A DNA stretch of 64,000 nucleotides from JAKFDI01 sp036676235 (lineage in GTDB: Bacteria > Pseudomonadota > Gammaproteobacteria > Burkholderiales > Burkholderiaceae_C), in assembly GCA_036676235.1 (NCBI GenBank), contig JAKFDI010000010.1, forward strand, positions 186,001-250,000, written 5' to 3'. The position numbers and the translations under genes were made by a program. The notes beneath the pieces were generated by a model that had not been told where the DNA came from, searched no databases, and saw nothing but the letters and a program-made list of their open reading frames with translations. Positions 50,332 to 58,969 of this stretch are shown here, piece by piece; the first letter of the stretch is position 1; every line of letters begins with the position of its first letter.

Positions 50332-53300
50332 TTATTGGGCGGGGTCGGCGCCGAGCGCGCTTGCGGCCGGCGTGTGGCGCGAGAACTTGCGGCGCATCCA
50401 AGCGGAGAGATCGTCGAGGTAGCAGTAGACGACCGGCACCACCACCAGCGTGAGCAGCGACGACGCGATCACGCCGCCGAGTACCGCCTGGCCCATGGGC
50501 GCGCGCTGCTCCGAGCCTTCGGACAGGGCAAAGGCCAGCGGCACCATGCCGAAGACCATCGCCAGTGTCGTCATCAGGATCGGGCGCAGCCGCACGCGGG
50601 CGGCGTGCAGCAGAGCGGCCTCACGCGCAAGCGGCGGCTCGCCGTGGACTCCGTTGCGCGCGCGGATGGCGAAGTCGATCAGCAGGATCGCGTTCTTCGT
50701 CACCAGCCCCATCAGCATCACCACGCCGATGATGCTGAACATGTTGAGCGTGGAGCCGAACACCAGCAGCGTGAGCACCACGCCGATGAGCGTGAGCGGC
50801 AGCGAACTCATCAGCGCCAGCGGCTGCAGGAAACTCTTGAACTGGCTCGCGAGAATCATGTAGATGAAGATCACCGCCAGGCCGAGAGCCCCGAGCGCGT
50901 ACGCGAAGGACTCGCTCATGTTCTTGGTCGAGCCGCCGAAGCTGTAGCGGTAGCCGGGCGGGAAGGCGGTGCTGCCCAGCACGCGGCGGATGTCGGCCGT
51001 CACGTCGCCGGCGCTGCGCCCGAGCGTGTTGGCGTCGACGTTGATCTCGCGGTTGAGGTCGCGCCGGTTGATCTGGTTCGGGCCGGTGGATGGGGCCACG
51101 TTCGCTACCTGCGACAGCCGCACCACGCGCGGCGTGCCGTCGGCGGCTGCGGCCACGTTGATGGGCAGGCGCTGCAGGTCGGTGATGGATTCGCGGCTCT
51201 CGGGTGCGAGCTGCACGTTCACGTCGTAGTTCTCGCCGTCGGGTGCGCGCCAGTTGCCCACCGTCGTGCCGGCCACCAGCGTGCGCAGCGTGCCGGCGAG
51301 CGCGTTGACGTTCAGGCCCGCGTCGGCGGCGGCGTCGCGGCGCACGTCGATCGCGATGGTGGGCTTGTCGGGCTTGAGCGTGGAGTCGAGGTCGACGAGG
51401 CCGGGGATGGCCGCGAGCCGCGGCTCGATGCTCTTCCACAGCCGCGCCAGCTCGGCCAGATCGCTTCCCTGGATGGAGAGCTGCAGGCTCTTTCCGCCGC
51501 CGATGTCGGTGGTGCCGATGTTGGTGACGGTGATGCCGGGGATGCGCGCCAGCCGCTCGCGCAGCGGCGTGACCAGCTCATCCACGCTGCGCTCGCGCTG
51601 ATCGCGATTCGTGAAGCGAACGTAGATCGCGCCGTAGATTTTTCCCTGCGCCGAGCCGCTGTTGATGATGGTGACGGTGTGGCGCACTTCCGGCAGCTCG
51701 CGCAGCATGGCGTCGATCTGCTTCGCACGCGCCTCGGTCACTTCGAGCGACGAGCCGACGGGCGTGTAAAAGTTGATCTGCGTCTCGGAGAAGTCGGCGC
51801 GCGGAATGAATTCGGCGCCGACGACCGGAATGATGAAGAAGCTGGCGATGAAGGTGGCCGCGGCCACGGCGAGCGTCGCGAGCTTGTGCCGCAGCGACCA
51901 GCCGAGCAGGGTCTGGTACCCGTCCGACAGCCAGTCGGTGAAGCGGTCGAACGCGAGCGTCACGCGGCCGATGGTCTTGTCGTAGAACGACACCGGCGCA
52001 TGCCGCGCGGCGCCGTGTTCGGCCGACTGCGGGTCGTGCCAGATGCTGGAGAGCATCGGGTCGAGCGTGAAGCTCACGAACATCGAGATCAGCACGGCGG
52101 CCACGATGGTGAGGCCAAACTCGTGGAAGAACTTGCCGACGATGCCTTCCATGAAGCCGATCGGCAGGAACACCGCCACGATGGACAGCGTGGTGGCCAG
52201 CACCGCGAGACCGATCTCCTTCGTGCCCTCGAGTGCCGCCTGATGCGCGCTCTTGCCCATCTGCACATGACGCACGATGTTCTCGCGCACCACGATCGCG
52301 TCGTCGATCAACAGGCCCACGCACAGGCTCAGCGCCATCATCGTGAGGCTGTTGATGGTGAAGCCGAAGGCGTACATGAAGAGAAAAGTGCCGATCAGCG
52401 CAATCGGCAGCGTGAGGCCGGTGATGACGGTGGAGCGCCACGAGTTCAGGAACAGGAACACGATCAGCACGGTGAGCGCCGCGCCTTCGAGCAGCGTCTG
52501 CCGCACGTTGGCCACCGACACGCGGATGGCGCGCGAGTTGTCGCGGTTCACCTCCACCGTCACGCCCTCGGGCGTCACGGCCTTCGCGTCGGCCAGCGCC
52601 TGGCGCAGCCCGTCGACCACGGCGATCGTGTTCTCGCCCTGCGACTTCTGCACCGACAGCAGCACCGTGCGCTGGCCGTTGTAGAGCGCGAGGCTTTGCA
52701 CTTCCTGTGGGCCGTCGACCACATCGGCCACCTGCCACAGCCGCACCGGCGTTCCGGCCTTGCGCGCAACCACGATGTCGCGGAAGTCTTCGGGGCGCTG
52801 CATGCGGGCGTTGATCTGCACCACCGTTTCGCGCTCGGCCGAGCGCATGCTGCCCATCGGCAGTTCCTGGTTTTCGCTGCGCACAGCGGCCACCACCTGG
52901 TCGGCGCTGATGCCCAGCGCCTCCAGCGCCGCGGGCTTGAGATACAGGTTGATCTGGCGCTGCACGCCACCGACCACCGTCACCGAACCGACGCCGGGCA
53001 CGTTCTCCAGGCGCTTCTGCAAGACCTGCGACGCCCAGGTGGTGAGTTCCTGCTGCGAGCGCGTGCCGTCGGCCGACATCACCGCCAGGTTGAAGATGGG
53101 CTGGTCGGCCGGGTCGAAGCGCGAGATGCGCGCGTCTTCCACTTCGTCGCGCAGCAGCGGGCGGATGAGCGCGACCTTCTCTCGCACGTCTTCCGCCGCC
53201 TTGCGTCCATCGATGTGCAGCTTGAATTGCACGACGACGATGGCGCTGCCTTCGTACGAGCGCGAGAACAGCGAGTCGATGCCGGCGATGGTGTTGACGG

Positions 53301-53508
53301 CTTCCTCGATCTTCTTCGTGACCTCGCTCTCGACGATTTCGGGCGAGGCGCCGGGGTAGCTCACCTGCACCACGACGGTCGGGAAGTCGATGTTCGGGAA
53401 CTGGTCGACCGCGAGGCGCTGGTAGCTGAAGAGGCCCAGCACCACGAAGGCGAGCATCACCATCGTGGCGAGCACGGGGTTGCCGATGGAGACGCGGGTG
53501 AACCACAT
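50332..53508 (-). CDS. RND efflux pump, inner-membrane transporter
   Basis: Proton-driven multidrug transporter of 1058 residues. The N terminus WFTRVSIGNPVLATMVMLAFVVLG is the first helix, LSLCVGLLIDDAIVVRENI carries the two adjacent Asp residues of the proton relay in TM4, and FVNRD-like periplasmic loops and twelve helices follow. It resembles the MdtB/MdtC/AcrB group of hydrophobe-amphiphile pumps. It lies 15 bases after the membrane fusion gene and 48 bases before pcm. Substrates cannot be read from sequence. Confidence 0.93.
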   Translation of the reverse strand: MWFTRVSIGNPVLATMVMLAFVVLGLFSYQRLAVDQFPNIDFPTVVVQVSYPGASPEIVESEVTKKIEEAVNTIAGIDSLFSRSYEGSAIVVVQFKLHIDGRKAAEDVREKVALIRPLLRDEVEDARISRFDPADQPIFNLAVMSADGTRSQQELTTWASQVLQKRLENVPGVGSVTVVGGVQRQINLYLKPAALEALGISADQVVAAVRSENQELPMGSMRSAERETVVQINARMQRPEDFRDIVVARKAGTPVRLWQVADVVDGPQEVQSLALYNGQRTVLLSVQKSQGENTIAVVDGLRQALADAKAVTPEGVTVEVNRDNSRAIRVSVANVRQTLLEGAALTVLIVFLFLNSWRSTVITGLTLPIALIGTFLFMYAFGFTINSLTMMALSLCVGLLIDDAIVVRENIVRHVQMGKSAHQAALEGTKEIGLAVLATTLSIVAVFLPIGFMEGIVGKFFHEFGLTIVAAVLISMFVSFTLDPMLSSIWHDPQSAEHGAARHAPVSFYDKTIGRVTLAFDRFTDWLSDGYQTLLGWSLRHKLATLAVAAATFIASFFIIPVVGAEFIPRADFSETQINFYTPVGSSLEVTEARAKQIDAMLRELPEVRHTVTIINSGSAQGKIYGAIYVRFTNRDQRERSVDELVTPLRERLARIPGITVTNIGTTDIGGGKSLQLSIQGSDLAELARLWKSIEPRLAAIPGLVDLDSTLKPDKPTIAIDVRRDAAADAGLNVNALAGTLRTLVAGTTVGNWRAPDGENYDVNVQLAPESRESITDLQRLPINVAAAADGTPRVVRLSQVANVAPSTGPNQINRRDLNREINVDANTLGRSAGDVTADIRRVLGSTAFPPGYRYSFGGSTKNMSESFAYALGALGLAVIFIYMILASQFKSFLQPLALMSSLPLTLIGVVLTLLVFGSTLNMFSIIGVVMLMGLVTKNAILLIDFAIRARNGVHGEPPLAREAALLHAARVRLRPILMTTLAMVFGMVPLAFALSEGSEQRAPMGQAVLGGVIASSLLTLVVVPVVYCYLDDLSAWMRRKFSRHTPAASALGADPAQ

Positions 53509-53523
53509 GGCGGCGGGGGCGGA

Positions 53524-54711
53524 TCAGCGCGTCGCGGACGCGGCGGCCTGGGCCATGATCGCGGCCGATGCGTTTGACGCCGGCGAGCCGATCAGGCGCG
53601 CCTTGGCGCCGTCGGGCACGCGCCCGGCCTTGGCGCGCAGCAGCGTCGCGCCGTCGGTGATGCCGGCCTCGACTGCCACGGCGCTCTCGCGCCGGCCGTC
53701 GAACAGCGCCTCGCCGCGTGCGCCGAGCGTGACGGTGCGGTGCACCACGCGGCCGTCCACCAGCGCCAGCACATAGGGCTGCGCCTGGTCGATGCGCACG
53801 GCGCTCACCGGCACGGCCAGCGCGCTCTGCTGCGCGAGCGCGATGTGCCCACGGGCGAACAGGCCCTGGCGCAGCGCCGGATGGCCCTGCAGCGCGAGGT
53901 ACACCGTCACCGCGCGGCTGCCGGCCTGGGCGCTCGGGTTGATGCGAGCGACCCGCGCTTCCACCGGTTCGGCCAGGCCGTCGACGGCGAGCCGTGCGCC
54001 CTGGCCGACGCGCACCTGCACCACGTCTTCCGGCGCGACCGCCGCCTCGAGTTCGAGACGCGAGAGATCGACGATCTCGACGATGCGCGCGTCCACGGGC
54101 ACCCGCTCGCCGGGCTGCACGAGCCGCTGCGCCACGATGCCGGCGATCGGCGCGGTCAGCACCGCATCGCCGCGCGCCTTGCGCATCAGCTCGGCAGCGG
54201 CCGTGGCGGCCTGGAGGTTGGCCGCCGCGGCGGCTTCGTTGGCAATCGAGGTCTCGAGCGCCGTGGCCGAGATGAAGCCCTGCGCCACGAGTGCGCGGTT
54301 GTTCTCGAGCGTGCGGCGGGCGATGTCGCGCTGCGCGCGCGCGGCGGCGGCGGTCTGTTCGGCCTGGCGCAGCCGCCAGTCCAGCTCCGTCACGTCGAGC
54401 CGGCCGATGACCTGGCCGGCCGAGACGGCATCGCCCTCGCGCACGGTGAGCGTCTGCAGCTCGGCCGCCACCTTGGCCTTGACCATCGCGCTGTGCACCG
54501 CCTTCAGGCCGCCGGAGACCGGCAGGCTGCGCGTGAGCGCGATGCGGCGCGCGATGACCAGATCGCCCGGCGACAGTTCGAGCACGGCTTCGGCCACGGG
54601 CACCGCGGCCAGCGCCTGCTTCTGCTGCCGCGCCTTGATGCCGCGCGTGGCGAGCGCAGCCACGAGCAGCAGGGCCGCCGCGATGGCGAGCCACTTGAGC
54701 GAACGTTTCAT
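53524..54711 (-). CDS. RND efflux membrane fusion protein
   Basis: Periplasmic adaptor of 395 residues. One N-terminal helix (LKWLAIAAALLLVAALA) anchors it; the biotinyl-lipoyl domain contains GLKAVHSAMVKAKVAAELQTLTVREGDAV, a coiled-coil hairpin rich in Ala/Glu/Arg follows, then LTAPIAGIVAQRLVQPGERV and beta-barrel and membrane-proximal domains. No lipobox Cys is present. The ATG at 54711 overlaps the tetR stop by four bases. With the RND transporter and TolC it forms the tripartite pump. Confidence 0.92.
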   Translation of the reverse strand: MKRSLKWLAIAAALLLVAALATRGIKARQQKQALAAVPVAEAVLELSPGDLVIARRIALTRSLPVSGGLKAVHSAMVKAKVAAELQTLTVREGDAVSAGQVIGRLDVTELDWRLRQAEQTAAAARAQRDIARRTLENNRALVAQGFISATALETSIANEAAAAANLQAATAAAELMRKARGDAVLTAPIAGIVAQRLVQPGERVPVDARIVEIVDLSRLELEAAVAPEDVVQVRVGQGARLAVDGLAEPVEARVARINPSAQAGSRAVTVYLALQGHPALRQGLFARGHIALAQQSALAVPVSAVRIDQAQPYVLALVDGRVVHRTVTLGARGEALFDGRRESAVAVEAGITDGATLLRAKAGRVPDGAKARLIGSPASNASAAIMAQAAASATR

Positions 54712-55382
54712 GGCTTGCGCGCCGCCTTCTTCTTCGCCGCCGGAGGGGTGGCCCGCAGGCCGTTGAGCACCAGGTCGATGTGCGTCTCGACGACACGGTT
54801 GCCGTCGCGCACGAGGTCCTGGATGCCGCAGGCGCCCAGCGAATGCTTGTGCAGCGCCATGAACAGGATGGGGGCGCTGAGCACCAGCGTGATCTCGTCT
54901 GTTGCGACCGCGCGGAACTCGCCGCGCTCGGCACCGCGCTGCAGGGCGCGGCGGATCATCGCCTCGGCCGGGGCGATGACCTCGGCGTTGTAGAACGCGG
55001 CGAGCTCGGGGAAGTTGCGCGCCTCCGACATCATGATCTTGAAGATGCCCGAGGCCGGCGTGTTGCTCACGCGGTGCCACCAGGTGCGCATCATCAGCGT
55101 GAGCAGGTCGGCCGAGCTGCCTTCGTAGGCATCGATGAGTTCGGTGCCTTCGGCGATGAGGCCGGTGAGGTTGTGACGGATCACCGCCTTGAGCAGTTCT
55201 TCCTTGCTCGGGTAATAGAGATAGAGCGTGCCCTTCGAGACACCCGCGCGCGTGGCGACCTCTTCGGAGCGCGTGGCCGCGAAACCCTTCTCGACGAAGA
55301 GTTCGAGCGCTGCGTCGAGCAGTTCCTGCGGACGCGCCTCCTTGCGGCGCTGCCGGGTGGGCGAGGGTGGGGGCGTGCTCAT
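54708..55382 (-). CDS. TetR family repressor of the efflux operon
   Basis: A 224-residue regulator with an N-terminal helix-turn-helix (LLDAALELFVEKGFAATRSEEVATRAGVSKGTLYLYYPSKEELL) and a ligand-binding domain of the kind seen in TetR_C proteins. A basic tail AAKKKAARKP ends the protein. It is the first gene of the efflux operon; a perfect inverted repeat four bases upstream of its ATG is the expected operator. No Shine-Dalgarno lies between the operator and the start. Confidence 0.93.
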   Translation of the reverse strand: MSTPPPSPTRQRRKEARPQELLDAALELFVEKGFAATRSEEVATRAGVSKGTLYLYYPSKEELLKAVIRHNLTGLIAEGTELIDAYEGSSADLLTLMMRTWWHRVSNTPASGIFKIMMSEARNFPELAAFYNAEVIAPAEAMIRRALQRGAERGEFRAVATDEITLVLSAPILFMALHKHSLGACGIQDLVRDGNRVVETHIDLVLNGLRATPPAAKKKAARKP

Positions 55383-55386
55383 GGGA

Positions 55387-55406
55387 TACTGACTGGTTGG
55401 TCAGTA
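55387..55406. promoter_or_regulatory. TetR operator of the efflux operon
   Basis: TACTGAC (55387-55393) and GTCAGTA (55400-55406) form a perfect 7-bp inverted repeat with a 6-base spacer, a classic TetR-type operator. It ends four bases from the tetR start codon, so a bound dimer would block the promoter or the ribosome start region of the entire operon. Confidence 0.8.
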
Positions 55407-55524
55407 ATGCTAGCCACGGGTGCCGAGCCGGTCAAGGAAACGGCGCGGCGCAGGTGGCGAGGAATGCACGATGCGTGGCATGGTCGGTCCGGCGCGCCGG
55501 CAGCAGGGCGCGGAAAGGGCTTTC

Positions 55525-56118
55525 ATGACGATCGATTCCACCGGCCGCCGCGAGCGCCGGACATTGCTCCGCTTCGGCTGTGCGGCGTGCGTGGCCGCCG
55601 CGGCCTGGACGGCAGGCTGCGCCGGGCTCGGTGGGCCGCGCGTCATCACGCTCAGCGAGGCCGATCTGGCACGTGCGCTGGACCGCCAGTTCCCGTTCGA
55701 GGGCCGCCTGCTCGAGCTGATCGACCTGCACGTGCAGGCGCCGCGGCTGCGGCTGCTGCCCGAGGCCAACCGCATCGCGACGGACCTGGAGGTGTCCATC
55801 GGCGAGCGCGTGCTGCACGGCGGCTACCGCGGTGAACTGTCGCTCGACTACGGCTTGCGCTACGAGCCGTCGGACCAGTCGGTGCGGCTGTCGCAGGTGC
55901 GCGTGCAGCGGCTGCGCTTCGGCAACCTGCCGGCGGGGCTGCAGGCGGTGGTCGACCGGATCGGGCCGCTCGTCGCCGAGCAACTGCTGCAGGACCTGAG
56001 CATCTACCGCTTCACGGCGGAAGACCTGCACGCGGCACGTGGGCGCGGCTACGAGCCGGGCGCGGTGGACGTGACGCCGCGCGGCGTCGAAATCACGCTC
56101 TCGCCCCGCCCTCGCTGA
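55525..56118 (+). CDS. DUF1439 (YceB-like) lipoprotein
   Basis: A 197-residue secreted lipoprotein. An RRERRTLLRFGCAACVAAAAWTAGC leader-like region, written here in parts as RRERRTLLRFG then a hydrophobic stretch, ends in a lipobox TAGC; the twin Arg hints at Tat or a basic Sec signal. The mature part has VITLSEADLARALDRQFPFEGRLLELIDL, typical of DUF1439. E. coli YceB is an uncharacterised lipid-binding-like lipoprotein. The ATG at 55525 was chosen because it starts the signal region. It is divergent from tetR. Confidence 0.8.
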   Translation: MTIDSTGRRERRTLLRFGCAACVAAAAWTAGCAGLGGPRVITLSEADLARALDRQFPFEGRLLELIDLHVQAPRLRLLPEANRIATDLEVSIGERVLHGGYRGELSLDYGLRYEPSDQSVRLSQVRVQRLRFGNLPAGLQAVVDRIGPLVAEQLLQDLSIYRFTAEDLHAARGRGYEPGAVDVTPRGVEITLSPRPR

Positions 56119-56199
56119 ACGCGCGCGGCGCGGCCGGCGCAGCGCAGTGGCGTCATGTCGCGCCGCTATCATCCCGCGTCTTTTTGCGAAGGGTTCTCG

Positions 56200-57057
56200 T
56201 TGGACATCACGTTGCTGCTGAAAGCTGCCCTCATGGGCATCGTCGAAGGTCTGACGGAGTTCCTGCCGATTTCCAGCACCGGGCACCTGATCCTCGCCGG
56301 CTCGCTGCTTCGCTTCACGGGCGAGTCGGTCAAGGTGTTCGAGATCGCGATCCAGACGGGCGCGATGCTGTCGGTCATCTGGGAGTACCGCCGGCGCCTC
56401 GGGCAGACGGTGGCCGGCATCACACACGATCCGGTCGCCCAGCGTTTTGCGCGCAACGTGCTCATCGCCTTCATCCCGGCCGTGGTGCTGGGGCTCGCGT
56501 TCGGCGGTCTGGTCAAGGAGTACCTCTTCCACCCGGTGCCGGTCGCGACGGCCTTCATCGTGGGCGGGCTCATCATCCTGTGGGTGGAGCGGCGCCACAA
56601 GAAGCTCTACGGTGATCGTGACCTCGAGGGCGGGCGATTGGCGCGCGTCGAGACGGTGGACGACATGAGCGCCACGGACGCGCTCAAGGTGGGGCTGCTG
56701 CAGTGCCTCGCGCTCATCCCCGGCACCAGCCGCTCGGGCGCCACCATCATCGGCGGCGTGCTGCTCGGCTTCTCGCGCAAGGCCGCCACCGAGTTCAGCT
56801 TCTACTTGGGCATTCCCACGCTGATGGGCGCCGGCGCCTACTCGGTGTTCAAGCAGCGCGACCTGCTGCAATGGAGCGACCTGCCGATGTTCGCGGTCGG
56901 CACCGTGTTCGCGTTCGCAAGCGCGCTGCTGTGCATCCGCTGGCTCATCCGCTACGTGTCCACGCACGACTTCACGCTGTTCGCGTGGTACCGCATCGTC
57001 TTCGGCGGGTTGGTGCTGCTGAGTGCGTGGGGCGGGTGGGTGGAGTGGAGCGCCTGA
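56200..57057 (+). CDS. uppP: Undecaprenyl-diphosphatase
   Basis: Inner-membrane phosphatase of 285 residues that recycles undecaprenyl pyrophosphate for peptidoglycan and O-antigen synthesis and can confer bacitracin resistance. The BacA motifs EGLTEFLPISSTGH and PGTSRSGATI are intact, and hydrophobic helices fill the rest. The start is TTG at 56200: GAAGGG lies six bases upstream and the translated N terminus DITLLLKAALMGIVEG fits the family; no ATG matches. A TATCAT (56167-56172) may be its -10. Confidence 0.94.
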   Translation: MDITLLLKAALMGIVEGLTEFLPISSTGHLILAGSLLRFTGESVKVFEIAIQTGAMLSVIWEYRRRLGQTVAGITHDPVAQRFARNVLIAFIPAVVLGLAFGGLVKEYLFHPVPVATAFIVGGLIILWVERRHKKLYGDRDLEGGRLARVETVDDMSATDALKVGLLQCLALIPGTSRSGATIIGGVLLGFSRKAATEFSFYLGIPTLMGAGAYSVFKQRDLLQWSDLPMFAVGTVFAFASALLCIRWLIRYVSTHDFTLFAWYRIVFGGLVLLSAWGGWVEWSA

Positions 57058-57105
57058 CGGGCGGTGCGACTGTCGGATCGCTTTACAAAGGCGCGGATCC
57101 AGCGG

Positions 57106-57119
57106 GAGACAACTGTCTC
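57106..57119. promoter_or_regulatory. Inverted repeat, candidate enhancer site
   Basis: GAGACA-AC-TGTCTC is a perfect 6-bp inverted repeat with a 2-base gap, partly extended by flanking GC. A second, GGAA-TTG-TTCC, follows at about 57129-57139. They lie about 60-90 bases upstream of the sigma-54 site, where an NtrC-type activator such as PrsR could bind. No T run follows, so it is not a terminator. Confidence 0.4.
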
Positions 57120-57195
57120 GCACCGGCGGGAATTGTTCCGTCTTCTATCCCTAACTCCTTATCGGCGCTCAGACGCGCACCATCTTGGCGCGCGA

Positions 57196-57211
57196 CGGCC
57201 CGCTTGTTGCT
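57196..57211 (+). promoter_or_regulatory. Sigma-54 promoter of the PEP-CTERM gene
   Basis: CGGCCC-GCTTG-TTGCT matches the sigma-54 consensus TGGCAC-N5-TTGCT with the invariant GG and GC dinucleotides ten bases apart. It sits 37 bases before the ATG at 57248. Sigma-54 promoters with PrsK/PrsR control are a known feature of many PEP-CTERM genes. Confidence 0.7.
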
Positions 57212-57247
57212 AAACGTGACAGTCCTTCACACGTTCCGAGCAGCTCA

Positions 57248-57982
57248 ATGAATTTCAGAAGTCTTCTCTCCGTTGCTGTCCTCACCACGAGCGCGGCCAG
57301 CGCGTGGGCAGCGCCCATCACGCCGACCTTCGACCACTTCGGCACGCTCGCCGACGCGACCTTTGGCGGCTCGGGGATCCCGAACGATGCTGTAGCGATC
57401 ACTACCCATAGCGCGAGCGCTTGGGGGGTGCCGATCGGCTCGATCACGCTTGGGCTGACGGCGCATCAGCGCTACGACAGCCCAGCGCTCACGAACAACG
57501 GGGCGGGCGTGTTCTACGCGCAGGCCGGCATCGACACGCACGCGCCGTCGCCTAGCGATCCGTATGCGCTGTGGAACTTCGGTTTCCACGTCGGCGGCAC
57601 GGGGCTATCGCTCCTGAGCTATGACTACACCCTGCACTACGACTTCGATCCGGGCGTGGATACGGACCAGTCTGCACATGGCTCCGTGACGATCCCTGGT
57701 GCGCTGGCGTTCGCGCTCTCTGGCTTCCAGGATTCGTACAACCTGGGTATGAACTCCTTGGACGGATTCGTGCTGTTCGGAACGCAGCCCACCTTCCCGA
57801 CCTTCGATCCCACCGCCGATGGCGAATACAGCTTTGCGCTGGTGGCATCTCAGAACGGCCAGGAAGCCGCCCGCACCGCGATCACGGTCGTCGTCGGCAA
57901 CAACGTGCCCGAACCCGCCTCGCTGGCGCTCGTCGGCATCGCCCTCATCGGCCTGGCCGCAAGCCGCCGCCGCAAGGCCTGA
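57248..57982 (+). CDS. PEP-CTERM sorting-domain protein
   Basis: A 244-residue exported protein. The signal peptide MNFRSLLSVAVLTTSAASAWA is followed by a Thr/Ser/Gly-rich, low-Cys body and a C-terminal VPEPASLALVGIALIGLAASRRRKA-type tail: PEP motif, one hydrophobic helix, basic end. Exosortase (EpsH/XrtA family) cleaves at PEP and is thought to hand the protein to an extracellular polysaccharide. Exosortase is not in this window. The ATG at 57248 starts the signal peptide. A sigma-54 promoter lies directly upstream. Confidence 0.9.
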   Translation: MNFRSLLSVAVLTTSAASAWAAPITPTFDHFGTLADATFGGSGIPNDAVAITTHSASAWGVPIGSITLGLTAHQRYDSPALTNNGAGVFYAQAGIDTHAPSPSDPYALWNFGFHVGGTGLSLLSYDYTLHYDFDPGVDTDQSAHGSVTIPGALAFALSGFQDSYNLGMNSLDGFVLFGTQPTFPTFDPTADGEYSFALVASQNGQEAARTAITVVVGNNVPEPASLALVGIALIGLAASRRRKA

Positions 57983-58001
57983 GCCGCCTTCGCGTGACGA
58001 C

Positions 58002-58030
58002 AGCCCGGCGCGATCCGCCGGGCTTTCTTT
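58002..58030 (+). terminator. Intrinsic terminator after the PEP-CTERM gene
   Basis: AGCCCGGCG and CGCCGGGCT form a perfect 9-bp stem around CGATC, followed by TTCTTT. It lies 20 bases after the stop codon and ahead of trmB. Confidence 0.88.
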
Positions 58031-58088
58031 CGTCTGGCGCGCGGTGGGCTGGGGCACAATTCGGCCCCTTTTTGCCAGCCCTTCGTCG

Positions 58089-58784
58089 ATGACCGACCGC
58101 GCCGATCCGCCGCCGTATCCGCCCCGCGCCATCCGCAGCTTCGTGACGCGGGCCGGCCGCATGGGGCCGGGTCAGGCGCGCGCGATGGCCGAGCTCGGCC
58201 CCCGCTTCGTGCTGCCGTTCGAGCCGCGCCAGTTGGACGCCACCGCGGTGTTCGGCCGCAACGCGCCGCTCGTGCTGGAAATCGGTTTCGGCATGGGTGA
58301 CGCCACCGCGCAGATCGCCCAAGGCCGCCCCGACACCGACTTCATCGGCGTGGAAGTCCACACGCCCGGCGTCGGCGCTCTGCTCAAGCTGATCGGCGAG
58401 ATGCAGATCGGCAACCTGCGCCTGATCCAGCATGACGCCGTCGAGGTGCTCGAGCACATGATCGCGCCCGCATCGCTCGCCGGCGTGCACGTGTTCTTCC
58501 CCGACCCGTGGCACAAGAAGAAGCACAACAAGCGCCGGCTGATCCAGTCGCCGTTCGTGGCGCGCCTCGCAGCTCGGCTGGCGCCCGGCGGCTATCTGCA
58601 CTGCGCCACCGACTGGCAGCCCTATGCCGAGCAGATGCTCGCGGTGCTGTCGGCCGAGCCGCTGCTCGCGAACACCGCCGACGGCTACGCGCCGCGACCC
58701 GACTACCGCCCGCTCACCAAGTTCGAGAACCGGGGCATCAGGCTCGGCCACGGCGTGTGGGATGTGGTGTTCGCGAGGCGGTGA
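58089..58784 (+). CDS. trmB: tRNA (guanine-N7)-methyltransferase
   Basis: SAM enzyme of 231 residues that makes m7G46 in tRNA. LVLEIGFGMGDATAQIA is the SAM loop, FIGVEVHTPGVGALL the second, and FFPDPWHKKKHNKRRLIQ the catalytic/tRNA-binding block characteristic of TrmB; YRPLTKFENRGIRLGHGVWD ends the protein. The ATG at 58089 was chosen because the region upstream is the preceding terminator. A tRNA gene follows. Confidence 0.95.
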   Translation: MTDRADPPPYPPRAIRSFVTRAGRMGPGQARAMAELGPRFVLPFEPRQLDATAVFGRNAPLVLEIGFGMGDATAQIAQGRPDTDFIGVEVHTPGVGALLKLIGEMQIGNLRLIQHDAVEVLEHMIAPASLAGVHVFFPDPWHKKKHNKRRLIQSPFVARLAARLAPGGYLHCATDWQPYAEQMLAVLSAEPLLANTADGYAPRPDYRPLTKFENRGIRLGHGVWDVVFARR

Positions 58785-58828
58785 GCACTGCCGCCAAGCC
58801 TCGGCCACGCTAGAATCGGCGCCGCGCT

Positions 58829-58902
58829 GCGGGTGTAGTTCAATGGTAGAACGGCAGCTTCCCAAGCTTCATACGAGGGTTCGATTCCCTTCACCCGCTC
58901 CA
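58829..58902 (+). tRNA. tRNA-Gly (anticodon CCC)
   Basis: A 74-nt cloverleaf with encoded CCA. The acceptor GCGGGTG pairs with CACCCGC, the anticodon loop TTCCCAA gives CCC and the T loop has GGTTCGATTCC. One C-U mismatch occurs at the second pair of the anticodon stem. A TAGAAT at 58811-58816 may be its -10 box. Confidence 0.95.
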
Positions 58903-58908
58903 GATTCG

Positions 58909-58934
58909 AAGGGCCGCTGACCGCGGCCCTTTTG
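58909..58934 (+). terminator. Intrinsic terminator after tRNA-Gly
   Basis: AAGGGCCGC and GCGGCCCTT form a perfect 9-bp stem around TGACC, continuing into TTTGCTT. It starts six bases after the tRNA. Confidence 0.88.
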
Positions 58935-58969
58935 CTTCATCGGCCGAGTCGCGAACTCCGGAGGTTTCG

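Noticed and set aside
49531..53577. A very long plus-strand open frame opposite the RND pump gene.
   Set aside because: It is the antisense shadow of pcm and the RND transporter in high-GC DNA; the translation is low-complexity (His/Arg/Glu-rich) with no domain.
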